Shown piece after piece: positions 1 through 6,922 of a stretch of 11,612 bases of DNA. Origin of the DNA: Rhodospirillales bacterium (lineage in GTDB: Bacteria; Pseudomonadota; Alphaproteobacteria; Rhodospirillales; JADHTD01). The notes below the pieces were generated by a model. The model was not told where the DNA came from and did no database searches. It saw only the letters and a list, made by a program, of their open reading frames with translations. Position 1 is the first letter of the stretch; each line of letters begins with the position of its first letter. A program made the translations under genes and the position numbers. The stretch covers positions 1 through 11,612 of the forward strand of contig JADHTD010000055.1 in assembly GCA_016776525.1 (NCBI GenBank). The letters are read 5' to 3'.

Positions 1-101
1 AATAAAACCGGCCGGGGAAATGCCGCCATACTATCGACAAAGTTGTTTCCGATGATCGCTTTCAAGAATAGCGGGGTAAGCATTGGGGGCTCTGTTAGAC
101 C

Positions 102-725
102 ATGAATGATGATTTTGAGGAATGCGGACATGTTCTGCGCATCCATACCTACAGCCATAATCCCTTGGGTTTACGGACAGTGGAAATCGACAATTGGTCC
201 GGTATCGCCGTTTTCGGACGGCGCACCGACCTGGCATCCCTGCCGGAAGCCCTCGCCGTACCGGGGCCCTGTCTCTATTTCCTGATGAATAAACCGGGAC
301 CGGAGCATGCCGGTTCAGACCTCTATGTGGGTGAAACAGAAGACATCGCGCGCCGCATGAAAAACCACAAGAAGACGCGCCCCTGGACGGAATTCATCCT
401 GTTCCGCAGCAAGGACCGAAGCCTCAACCGGTCGCATACCCTGTGGCTGGAGAAAACGGTGGTGGAGCATCTTCGCAGCGGCGATTGCGGATGGTCGGTG
501 CTCAACAGGAATACACCCCGCGGCGCCCATCTCAGCAAGGCCGACCGGACTTTGGTCCGGCGTTTTTTTCAGACCCTGGTGCATATCCTGACGGCCCTTG
601 GCTATCCGTTTGCCGCAGAGCCGGAACATGCCTCCGAGGAACCACTCCAAGACGCCTCAAATCCCGTTCAATCCACCCCTGAACCGGTATCCTTTAACTT
701 TCCCCCGTCGTTGCCGGGCAAATAG
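102..725 (+). CDS. GIY-YIG nuclease-domain protein
   Basis: A 207-residue protein with a recognisable GIY-YIG nuclease fold. The two signature strands read PCLYF (about residues 56-60) and LYVGETED (74-81), in place of the canonical GIY and YIG. They are followed by arginines at 84-85, His89, a helix with Glu117 in LEKTVVEHL, and Asn135 in LNRNTP. These match the positions of the catalytic Tyr, Tyr, Arg, Glu and Asn of the superfamily, so the active site looks intact. The stretch FFQTLVHILTALGY (about 155-168) resembles the linker that in many stand-alone bacterial members leads to a C-terminal DUF4357 domain. Here only a low-complexity Pro/Ser/Glu-rich tail of about 40 residues follows, so that domain appears to be missing. 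Its DNA target and biological role are unknown. The ATG at 102 has only a weak G-rich Shine-Dalgarno. No partner methylase or integrase is adjacent, so a restriction or homing role is not supported. Confidence 0.8.
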   Translation: MNDDFEECGHVLRIHTYSHNPLGLRTVEIDNWSGIAVFGRRTDLASLPEALAVPGPCLYFLMNKPGPEHAGSDLYVGETEDIARRMKNHKKTRPWTEFILFRSKDRSLNRSHTLWLEKTVVEHLRSGDCGWSVLNRNTPRGAHLSKADRTLVRRFFQTLVHILTALGYPFAAEPEHASEEPLQDASNPVQSTPEPVSFNFPPSLPGK

Positions 726-850
726 GCCTCTTTCAGGGATTTTACCCCTTAGGAACCAAACATTTTCAAAGACATCTGCCATTAATGCTGGACGCACGCC
801 ACTGGGCTGGACACAATTAAAGAGACGATTGACGGCAATAGATCAGGCCC

Positions 851-1732
<882 letters not shown>

Positions 1733-1817
1733 GCCCCCAAGTTACATCAGATACAACAAGCCCTAACCGGCAAGCGCTATTAATAAATTGCAAAAACAAA
1801 AATAAGAGAGAAAGAAC

Positions 1818-2939
1818 ATGCGTGAAATTGGTTTGGCTATCATCGGCTGTGGCACTGTCGGCCGCATCCGCGCGGAATTTGCCCGCGATTATCCCGGCAT
1901 TAAATGGCTTGGCTTATGCGATCTTCGCGAAGATCTTGGCTTAAAGCTGAAGGAAGATGCGAAGGCCGATTTTTTCACAACGGACTTCCAAGAGCTTGTC
2001 AAACGTCCCGAGGTCGATGCGGTGATTATCGCCACCGACGAACAAGCCCATGTTGCACCGACACTGGCGGCGGTCGATCAGGGTCACGACCTGTTCATCG
2101 AAAAACCGCTGGCGACGGATGCCCGGGAATCAAAAATGATCCTCGATGCAATTGAGGCAGCCGATGTCGATGCGGTGGTCGGCTATACGGTGCGCTTCCG
2201 GCGCCGGTTCCTGGCGGTTAAGGAGAAAATCAAACAGCAGCAAATCGGCGACGTTACGACGGTCGTCACCCGCGCCTTCATGAACCGCATGGCGCCGATC
2301 GCCACCATCGCCAAAGTAACGCAAAACAAATCGATGACCCCCATGGTCGTTTCGGGCACCCACTCACTCGACATGAGCTTTTGGCTGATGGGAGACAAGA
2401 CCCCCGTTTCCGTTTATGCCCGATCCCACGTCAATGTTTTAAAAGACTATGGAACCAACGATGCGACCCTCGGAATATTTACCATGGACGATGGCACGCT
2501 GTTTTCGATGAACATCTCCTGGGCGCTGCCGGTCGAATGGCCCGGCCCGGTTTACGGCCTGCAACTCGGCATCGTCGGCACCAAGGGCGTGATCGACATA
2601 GAGGATACCCATCGCGATGTCGTCCTCGCCTCTGAAGTGGCCCAGGGTGCCGGTTACGCGCCGGATGGCTTTACCCCGGGAGCCCCCCGTCATGTCGATT
2701 TTCTGACGACGTATCCTCCCGGCGACATGTGCGAAGGACAGCTTTGGGGGCCCATGCGCGAAGAGACCAATTGCTGGTACCAGCGTCTTTGCACCGGGGC
2801 CAATACACCGCACGCCACCGCCCAAGACGGCCATCGCAATCTGATGCTGACAATGGCAATGGACATGTCGGCTCGGGAAAATCGTCAAATAGACCTTCCG
2901 GTGAGCGCGGACGAGATCATGGACAGCCTCAATGCCTGA
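1818..2939 (+). CDS. Gfo/Idh/MocA family NAD(P)-dependent oxidoreductase
   Basis: A 373-residue cytoplasmic dehydrogenase of the glucose-fructose oxidoreductase / inositol dehydrogenase / MocA family, which oxidises or reduces hydroxyl groups on sugars, polyols and related compounds with NAD(P). The N-terminal Rossmann fold opens with IIGCGTVG (residues 8-15, a GxGxxG pattern). The family's EKP motif (residues 95-97, catalytic Lys96) lies at the domain junction. GTHSLDM (180-186) supplies the usual active-site His182 and Asp185. The C-terminal region carries the expected beta-sheet domain, and the length is normal for the family. The start ATG 1818 is preceded by a purine-rich AGAGAGAAAG Shine-Dalgarno. 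The substrate cannot be inferred from sequence. The downstream neighbour is a periplasmic solute-binding protein, which hints at catabolism of an imported compound, but a promoter-bearing gap of 303 bases separates them. Confidence 0.92.
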   Translation: MREIGLAIIGCGTVGRIRAEFARDYPGIKWLGLCDLREDLGLKLKEDAKADFFTTDFQELVKRPEVDAVIIATDEQAHVAPTLAAVDQGHDLFIEKPLATDARESKMILDAIEAADVDAVVGYTVRFRRRFLAVKEKIKQQQIGDVTTVVTRAFMNRMAPIATIAKVTQNKSMTPMVVSGTHSLDMSFWLMGDKTPVSVYARSHVNVLKDYGTNDATLGIFTMDDGTLFSMNISWALPVEWPGPVYGLQLGIVGTKGVIDIEDTHRDVVLASEVAQGAGYAPDGFTPGAPRHVDFLTTYPPGDMCEGQLWGPMREETNCWYQRLCTGANTPHATAQDGHRNLMLTMAMDMSARENRQIDLPVSADEIMDSLNA

Positions 2940-2979
2940 CCGGGCTGAAACCGGATTTATTCAATTCGATCAATAAGAT

Positions 2980-3005
2980 GCGTTTTTGGTAATATAAAAA
3001 AACGC
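2980..3005. repeat. AT-rich inverted repeat after the oxidoreductase gene
   Basis: GCGTTTTT (2980-2987) and AAAAACGC (2998-3005) form an 8-bp stem with a 10-base loop, 41 bases after the oxidoreductase stop. It could end transcription weakly, because the stem is AT-rich. A run of eight T (3023-3030) lies further downstream but inside the putative promoter spacer. A protein-binding role is equally possible. Confidence 0.35.
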
Positions 3006-3015
3006 GCCAAATGAT

Positions 3016-3046
3016 TTGACACTTTTTTTTGTCAGCCCATTATAGA
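3016..3046 (+). promoter_or_regulatory. Sigma70-like promoter for the binding-protein leader
   Basis: A perfect -35 hexamer TTGACA (3016-3021) is followed by CATTAT (3038-3043, 16-base spacer) or TATAGA (3041-3046, 19-base spacer) as -10 candidates, each matching four of six consensus bases. The spacer contains eight consecutive T. Initiation would fall near 3050-3053, giving the tctC-like gene a leader of roughly 190 bases and placing the 54-codon ORF just inside the transcript. It is the best promoter candidate I noticed in the window, but no experimental evidence is available. Confidence 0.5.
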
Positions 3047-3065
3047 TTTCGATAGCGGGAGCTGT

Positions 3066-3230
3066 ATGTCTCGCGTATTGATGATTTCATCGATTCCTAG
3101 GGGGGGGTGGGACCCAAGCAATAATTTTCAACAATCGCCTATTGCCCGAATAAGCTTGGGCTCAGGCGGCCTAAGCCTTTCCCCAAGCGGTGGAATTGAC
3201 GCCTTTGTTTTTTTGAAGTCCTTATTTTGA
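3066..3230 (+). CDS. Possible 54-residue leader ORF upstream of the Bug/TctC gene
   Basis: An open frame of 54 codons from ATG 3066 to TGA 3228-3230. It lies 15-20 bases after a plausible transcription start and is preceded by GGGAG (3057-3061) four bases before the ATG, a slightly tight but usable Shine-Dalgarno spacing. The product would begin MSRVLMISSIPRGGW, is rich in Ser and Gly (11 Ser), and resembles no family I know. The last base of its stop is the first base of the AGGAGG that serves the next gene, which is the geometry expected for translational coupling. It is in the same frame as the downstream gene, separated by the TGA and four sense codons. A chance open frame of this length is quite possible, so confidence is low. 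It could instead be purely regulatory leader RNA. Confidence 0.3.
   Translation: MSRVLMISSIPRGGWDPSNNFQQSPIARISLGSGGLSLSPSGGIDAFVFLKSLF
3113..3188 (+). promoter_or_regulatory. Competing stem-loops in the leader (CCCAAGC / GCTTGGG / CCCAAGC)
   Basis: GCTTGGG (3154-3160) is exactly complementary to CCCAAGC at 3113-3119 and to a second copy at 3182-3188, so in RNA the two 7-bp helices exclude each other. The downstream pairing encloses a further stem, AGGC (3164-3167) with GCCT (3175-3178). Another hairpin, TTCCCC / GG-T-GGAA with loop AAGC (3179-3195), would compete with it. A T-rich tract (3204-3214) follows. The arrangement resembles an attenuator or switch, but no known class is recognised and the stems are short. 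Confidence 0.35.
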
Positions 3231-3235
3231 GGAGG
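3230..3235 (+). promoter_or_regulatory. Strong Shine-Dalgarno for the Bug/TctC gene
   Basis: A full AGGAGG lies seven bases before ATG 3243 and fixes the start of the binding protein. Its first base is also the last base of the stop codon of the putative leader ORF. Confidence 0.85.
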
Positions 3236-3242
3236 CCTAATA

Positions 3243-4385
3243 ATGAAGAAAGTCACTGAGTCGAACGAACTTGCACCCTCCGATTCCTGGGTTGAAATGG
3301 ACCGCCGTCAGGTTCTCCAGGGACTGGGGGCCGCGGGCGCCGTCAGCATGACCGCCCTGGCCATCACGCCCGGCAAGGCCGAAGCAGCCAATTGGCCGGA
3401 ACGTCCGATTACCCCCGTCGTTTTCTCAAGCGCTGGTGGTGGCACAGACACCATCGTGCGCGCCCTGGCTTCCGCCATGTCCAAGAACACAGGCTGGACC
3501 ATCAATACGATTAACAAGCCCGGGGCCGTCGGCGGCGTCGCCACCAGGTTCGTCACCAGCAGGCCCGATGACGGCTACTGGTGGCTGGCTGCGTCGAACT
3601 ATAACAAGTTTGTCCGCGTCATGGGGCATTCCACTTCCAAGACATGGGAAGACTGGCAGTTTTTCCAGGCGGCCCTCTCGCTGGCCAGTTGGTCGGTACG
3701 TCCCGATTCCAAGTACAAAACCCTTCAGGATGTCATCGACGACGCCAAGAAGAATCCGGGCAAGATCTCCATTTCGACTTCCGGCACCGGTGGTCTATGG
3801 CAGGAACTGGCGCTGATTGTTTCAGAAGCTGCCGGCATCAAGCTGAAGTACGTGCCCTATAAAGGCGGCAAACCGTCTACCCTGGCCGGCCTCAACGGTG
3901 AAGTCGACATTGCCGGCGGCGGCATACACGAACACATCGAGCACATCCGGGCCGGAAAGCTGGTCAATCTGCAACATACCGGTAGTTCGGATATCAAACT
4001 GCCGAACGGCACGGTTCTGAAATCGGTCGGCGGCATGATTCCGAAGCTGAAACCCCTGCTGCCGGTCGGTGGTATCTACACCGTCGCCCTCAAGCGGACC
4101 GTTTCGAAGGATATTTTGGACAAAATCGGCGCCGCCTGGAAAGACGCCGTCGCCTCCGACTCTTTCCAGAATATCGCCAGGAAGAAATACTTCGAAGTCG
4201 AAGTGCGTATGGGCGCCGAAGCAGATCGCCGCGCCGCCCAGGTCGAAGCGATCACCGCGACGACCTTCTGGAACCAGCGCGAACAGATCGGTAAGAAAAT
4301 TTTGAGTCCTTCACAACTGGGTCTGCCTGATCCGGCAGACTTCGACAAGTGGTGGCCGCCAAAAGGCTACAAGCCGCTTGGCTAA
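3243..4385 (+). CDS. Bug/TctC-family periplasmic solute-binding protein with Tat-type signal
   Basis: A 380-residue extracytoplasmic binding protein of the Bug (TctC) family, which captures carboxylates or other small polar solutes for tripartite tricarboxylate transporters. The N-terminus is unusually long: DRRQVLQGLGAAG (residues 20-32) is a twin-arginine-like motif followed by a hydrophobic stretch and a probable cleavage site near GKAEA-A (44-49), implying export in folded form. Family hallmarks follow: WPERPI (51-56), SAGGGTDTIVRALA (63-76), NKPGAVGG (91-98), and a PYKGGKP segment followed by an LNGEVDI segment. The C-terminus ends in WWPPKGYKPLG. It is somewhat longer than usual, largely because of the leader. 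A strong AGGAGG fixes the start, and a strong terminator follows, so it is probably monocistronic. No TctA or TctB membrane subunit is nearby, as for many orphan Bug proteins. The ligand is unknown; the upstream oxidoreductase may act on it. Confidence 0.88.
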   Translation: MKKVTESNELAPSDSWVEMDRRQVLQGLGAAGAVSMTALAITPGKAEAANWPERPITPVVFSSAGGGTDTIVRALASAMSKNTGWTINTINKPGAVGGVATRFVTSRPDDGYWWLAASNYNKFVRVMGHSTSKTWEDWQFFQAALSLASWSVRPDSKYKTLQDVIDDAKKNPGKISISTSGTGGLWQELALIVSEAAGIKLKYVPYKGGKPSTLAGLNGEVDIAGGGIHEHIEHIRAGKLVNLQHTGSSDIKLPNGTVLKSVGGMIPKLKPLLPVGGIYTVALKRTVSKDILDKIGAAWKDAVASDSFQNIARKKYFEVEVRMGAEADRRAAQVEAITATTFWNQREQIGKKILSPSQLGLPDPADFDKWWPPKGYKPLG

Positions 4386-4397
4386 AAGGGCTTAGCC
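4380..4397 (+). other. Hairpin spanning the Bug/TctC stop codon
   Basis: GGCTAA (4380-4385) pairs with TTAGCC (4392-4397) across a 6-base loop. The TAA stop (4383-4385) lies within the 5' arm. No T-run follows, so it may protect the 3' end rather than terminate; the true terminator is 22 bases further on. Confidence 0.4.
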
Positions 4398-4419
4398 TAG
4401 CAGGTCAATTTTGATCGAT

Positions 4420-4462
4420 TCCGGGTGGGACGCTGTAACAAGTGCTCCACCCGGATTTTTTT
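4420..4462 (+). terminator. Strong rho-independent terminator after the Bug/TctC gene
   Basis: TCCGGGTGG (4420-4428) pairs with CCACCCGGA (4447-4455), a GC-rich 9-bp stem, followed immediately by seven T (4456-4462). It lies 34 bases after the stop of the binding-protein gene and should insulate it from the TPR gene. Confidence 0.92.
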
Positions 4463-4599
4463 ATGTATTTGTCCTTCAGTCCATAGCCTGTGATGAACAT
4501 CCACTGTCAGCCGGATGCCGTCAGAGGGATAGCATGGCCTGACAAAAAAAATTCGGTTACACTGCATTTGTGTTATCTAATATTCAGAGGCATTTGCAG

Positions 4600-5973
4600 A
4601 TGCGAGGGCGTCAGTTTTTCTTTTTTGCGGTGGTTGCGGCAGTGGTTCTGGCCGGGGCTTCAGGCGCCGCTGCACAAATAAAAGAGGACCCCCGCCATGT
4701 CCGCAATTGGAACGCCTTTGCCGATAACCTCTATAAGGCCCACCGGCTGCTCATCGCGGCCCAGCCCGTTCGAACCAGTGAAAAACCCGGCGGCTATGCC
4801 GGGCGGCCCAATACCTTCCGCGAAGTGGAATACCGCGCCGCCGGCAACGGCCGTCTGCTGAGCCGCATCCTCTGGCAACGGGACCGTCCCGATACGGTCC
4901 ATGTCATCGAAATCTTTTTCTATGACGAGAGGGGCCGGCTGTCCGTCGATTACAGCGCCTCATACCTCTTGGAATATCGTAACGCCCCGGCGCAGACGCT
5001 GATTAACATTCACAGTTACGAAGACGGCCTGCATGCCTTCCGCCAGTTCGACGCCTCCGGCGACCGCATTTATGAAAGCTGCCGGGGTGACTATTTCGAC
5101 ACCCCGGTGGATGTTTCCCTGGACGAAGGGGGCTCGCCGGAATCCGAAGGCGTTCCGGAAGACCTCTATACAACCTGTTTTGGCTTCCTGCCGCTGACGG
5201 TGGACAAATACCTCGACCCCGTGGCCTTCGTCGGCGGCTTGAAAAAGGCTGATGCCGCAGGCAATTCGAGGGCCGATGGTCTGCAGCGCTGGGTCGCCAA
5301 GCTGAGCAAGTGGATCGGGGAGTCGTCCGACCCGTCCGCCCTCTATCTGAAGCGCGGCGATGCCCTCTTTAAGCTCAACCGCCATGCCGAGGCGGTGGCC
5401 GATTACACCACCGCCCTCAACCTCAACGACACCTTGGACAAGGCCTATTACGGGCGCGGTATGGCCCTGGGACGGCTGGGCGACCTTGAGGCCGGCATTG
5501 CCGACCTGACGGTCTTTTTGCAGCGCCACCCGGACAGTTCCCTGGGCTATACCAAGCGGGGCGTGCGCTATATCTGGAAAAGGGACTTTGTGCGGGCCAA
5601 GGCCGACCTGACCCGGGCCATCGAACTAGACGACAAGAATGCCGAGGCCCATGACGATCTGGGCGTCGTTCTAGCACAGGATGGACAATTGGAAGAGGCC
5701 ATAGCCCATTTCCTGAAGGTCCGCCAACTGGATCCCACCTATCAGAAGGCCTATCACAACCTGGCCATGGCCTATTATCTGAGCGGCCGTCACAGTCCGG
5801 CCCTGGAGGCCGCCGACGGCGCCCTTAAACTCAACCCCGACACCAAGGGGACGTTGATGCTGAAGGCCAATATCCTGGACGCCCTGGGACGCACGAAGGA
5901 AGCCGCGGCGGTCAAGGACAAGGCGGATTTCCTGCCCGACGGCAATTGGTCGGAACGTTCCGCCGTGCGTTAG
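4600..5973 (+). CDS. Secreted TPR-repeat protein with an unrecognised N-terminal domain
   Basis: A 457-residue exported protein. I chose ATG 4600 over the in-frame GTG 4570 because AGAGG (4586-4590) sits nine bases upstream and the resulting N-terminus, MRGRQFFFFAVV, is a clean signal peptide with likely cleavage after GAAA (about 22-25). Residues 27 to about 240 form a globular region I do not recognise, with aromatic-rich strands (VIEIFFYDERGRL) and two cysteines (C161, C193) that could form a disulfide. From about 246 there are six tandem 34-residue tetratricopeptide repeats (246-444) with the usual pattern, e.g. LKRGDALFKLNRHAEAVADY and YHNLAMAYYLSGRHSPAL. TPR arrays bind other proteins, so an envelope scaffold role is likely, but the partner is unknown. 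The MmcQ/YjbR-like gene begins 11 bases after its stop, indicating co-transcription. Confidence 0.85.
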   Translation: MRGRQFFFFAVVAAVVLAGASGAAAQIKEDPRHVRNWNAFADNLYKAHRLLIAAQPVRTSEKPGGYAGRPNTFREVEYRAAGNGRLLSRILWQRDRPDTVHVIEIFFYDERGRLSVDYSASYLLEYRNAPAQTLINIHSYEDGLHAFRQFDASGDRIYESCRGDYFDTPVDVSLDEGGSPESEGVPEDLYTTCFGFLPLTVDKYLDPVAFVGGLKKADAAGNSRADGLQRWVAKLSKWIGESSDPSALYLKRGDALFKLNRHAEAVADYTTALNLNDTLDKAYYGRGMALGRLGDLEAGIADLTVFLQRHPDSSLGYTKRGVRYIWKRDFVRAKADLTRAIELDDKNAEAHDDLGVVLAQDGQLEEAIAHFLKVRQLDPTYQKAYHNLAMAYYLSGRHSPALEAADGALKLNPDTKGTLMLKANILDALGRTKEAAAVKDKADFLPDGNWSERSAVR

Positions 5974-5978
5974 GGGGA
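5972..5978 (+). promoter_or_regulatory. Shine-Dalgarno for the MmcQ/YjbR-like gene
   Basis: AGGGGGA overlaps the last two bases of the TPR gene's TAG stop and lies six bases before ATG 5985 (nine before the adjacent ATG 5988). This favours those starts over the upstream GTG at 5946 inside the TPR gene, and suggests translational coupling between the two genes. Confidence 0.7.
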
Positions 5979-5984
5979 TGTGCG

Positions 5985-6353
5985 ATGATGTCCACCGAAG
6001 ACTACAACGCCTTTTGCAGTTCGCTGCCCGCGACCACCCATGTGGTGCAATGGCGCGGCGCGCATGTGTGGAAGGTGGGCGGCAAGGTGTTTGCCATCGG
6101 TACCTGGAACACTGGTAAGCATAGCGGTATTACCTTCAAGGTCTCCGATCTTTCCTATGAGATCCTGCGGGAACTGCCGGGGCTGCGTCCGGCCCCCTAT
6201 CTGGCATCGCGCGGCATGAAGTGGGTTCAGAACTACGACGAACCGGGCCTCACCGATGACGAACTGAAGCAATACCTGGAACAGGCCCACCACATCGTTT
6301 CTTCGGGGCTGAGCAAGAAAAAGCAGAAGCAACTGGGACTCAACCAGGACTAA
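5985..6353 (+). CDS. MmcQ/YjbR (DUF419) family protein
   Basis: A 122-residue cytoplasmic protein of the MmcQ/YjbR family, a small fold suspected of DNA binding but with no firmly established function. Family features visible are YNAFCSSLPATTHVVQW (residues 7-23), the strand pair HVWKVGGKVFAIG, KVSDLSYE, APYLASRGMKWVQ, and the C-terminal helix IVSSGLSKKKQKQLG. Length is typical. The Shine-Dalgarno lies in the end of the preceding TPR gene, so translation is probably coupled to it; ATG 5988 is an equally possible start, differing by one Met. The gene is closed by a strong bidirectional terminator at 6379-6406. A cytoplasmic protein coupled to a secreted TPR protein gives no clear functional clue. 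Confidence 0.87.
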   Translation: MMSTEDYNAFCSSLPATTHVVQWRGAHVWKVGGKVFAIGTWNTGKHSGITFKVSDLSYEILRELPGLRPAPYLASRGMKWVQNYDEPGLTDDELKQYLEQAHHIVSSGLSKKKQKQLGLNQD

Positions 6354-6378
6354 GGATGGTACCGCCCGCCCAAAACAA

Positions 6379-6406
6379 AAACCGCCCCCGGTTTCGGGGG
6401 CGGTTT
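6379..6406. terminator. Bidirectional rho-independent terminator between convergent genes
   Basis: A 10-bp GC-rich stem, ACCGCCCCCG (6381-6390) with CGGGGGCGGT (6395-6404), loop GTTT, is extended by A/T pairs at 6379-6380 and 6405-6406. It is flanked by an A-rich tract (6372-6381) and by TTT, so it can stop transcripts from both sides: the MmcQ/YjbR-like gene on + and the DsrE-family gene on -. Confidence 0.9.
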
Positions 6407-6436
6407 GTATATTGCGGCCAGCGGGACGACGTTGAG

Positions 6437-6904
6437 TTACGGTTTAATGTAGGTGTAACCCTTCTGCTGCAAGCGGGCCAGTTCGGCAACGCCGGACGGC
6501 ACGATGTCTTCCTTATAGACGTCGTAGAGGTCCTTGTTGTAATCGAATTTCTTGCCGCGCAAGGTGTTAGCGCAGACCTGGAAAGCAATGTTCTGGCCTT
6601 TCAGGCGGGTGACGTTTTCCTGCAACGTGCTGCCGTCCTTATTGGCGGATTTCAGCATGGCAACGCCATTGCCGTGCAGGACGACCTTGATGTCCAGCTT
6701 GTCGGCGCCGACGGCGTTGATGTGATTCTGGATATTGCGCAGGGCGCCTTTCCACTTCTTGTCTTCCTTACCACCGGGGTAATTGATGTGGTAGACGACC
6801 TTTTGTTTGCCGTAGCGGGCCTTGCCTTCACCGGCGGCCATGGCGCCGTTGGTGGCGAAGGTCAGCGCCAGCAGAGCGGCGGCGAGTACGGATAAAATTC
6901 GCAT
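6437..6904 (-). CDS. Periplasmic DsrE-family protein
   Basis: A 155-residue exported protein of the DsrE/DsrF-like superfamily, close to the uncharacterised COG1416-type group. Relatives include sulfur-relay proteins that carry persulfides on a conserved cysteine. MRILSVLAAALLALTF is a signal peptide, with likely cleavage after AMAA (about 21-24). The mature part has the alternating strand/helix pattern: KVVYHINYPG (35-44), LRNIQNHINAVG (55-66), DIKVVLHGNGVAMLK (71-85), IAFQVCANTLRG (106-117) with the single conserved Cys111, and the family's C-terminal VPSGVAELARLQQKGYTYIK (135-154). ATG 6904 is preceded by GGGAGG and is preferred over an upstream in-frame TTG at 6919. The gene is separately transcribed between two terminators, with a 16-base palindrome and an FNR-like box upstream. 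Sulfur chemistry is plausible but not shown, and no other sulfur gene is nearby. Confidence 0.87.
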   Translation of the reverse strand: MRILSVLAAALLALTFATNGAMAAGEGKARYGKQKVVYHINYPGGKEDKKWKGALRNIQNHINAVGADKLDIKVVLHGNGVAMLKSANKDGSTLQENVTRLKGQNIAFQVCANTLRGKKFDYNKDLYDVYKEDIVPSGVAELARLQQKGYTYIKP

Positions 6905-6908
6905 AGTG

Positions 6909-6917
6909 TTTCCTCCC
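6909..6917 (-). promoter_or_regulatory. Shine-Dalgarno for the DsrE-family gene
   Basis: GGGAGGAAA on the minus strand lies just upstream of ATG 6904 with near-ideal spacing. It overlaps the alternative TTG start at 6919, which argues against that start. Confidence 0.8.
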
Positions 6918-6922
6918 AAAAT

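Larger units (their letters stand above)
2940..3242 (+). promoter_or_regulatory. 303-base leader/intergenic region upstream of the binding protein
   Basis: This stretch is more AT-rich than the flanking genes. In order it holds: short CCGG repeats just after the oxidoreductase stop (2940-2954); an AT-rich inverted repeat (2980-3005); a sigma70-like promoter (about 3016-3046); a possible 54-codon ORF (3066-3230) containing eight consecutive G (3100-3107); competing inverted repeats built from CCCAAGC / GCTTGGG / CCCAAGC (3113-3188); a T-rich tract (3204-3214); and a strong Shine-Dalgarno (3230-3235). I recognise no known riboswitch class. The long, structured untranslated region suggests post-initiation control of the downstream gene, but that is inference. 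Confidence 0.5.

Noticed and set aside
1..101. A promoter or RNA element at the left edge
   Set aside because: TTGTTT (43-48) has no good -10 at proper spacing, and I see no structured RNA; nothing can be supported in this short segment.
726..850. A terminator or promoter between the GIY-YIG and kinase genes
   Set aside because: No stem followed by T residues is present, and the one TTGACG lies too close to the kinase ATG to act as a usual -35.
2960..2973. TTCAATTCGATCAA as a second FNR-like box after the oxidoreductase
   Set aside because: It misses two of ten consensus positions and the promoter downstream has a perfect -35, so no activator is needed; chance in AT-rich DNA is the simpler reading.
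3228..3245. Read-through of TGA 3228-3230 fusing the leader ORF to the Bug/TctC protein
   Set aside because: The frames match, but a strong AGGAGG and ATG follow directly, and no selenocysteine-type or read-through signal is visible. Independent initiation explains the layout.
4490..4681. A 63-codon + strand frame beginning before the TPR gene
   Set aside because: It has no Shine-Dalgarno, overlaps the TPR signal peptide in another frame, and its sequence is Cys/Trp-rich without any known pattern.
4960..5529. A 189-codon minus-strand frame inside the TPR gene
   Set aside because: It lies wholly opposite a protein with a clear signal peptide and regular 34-residue repeats; the antisense translation has no family features.
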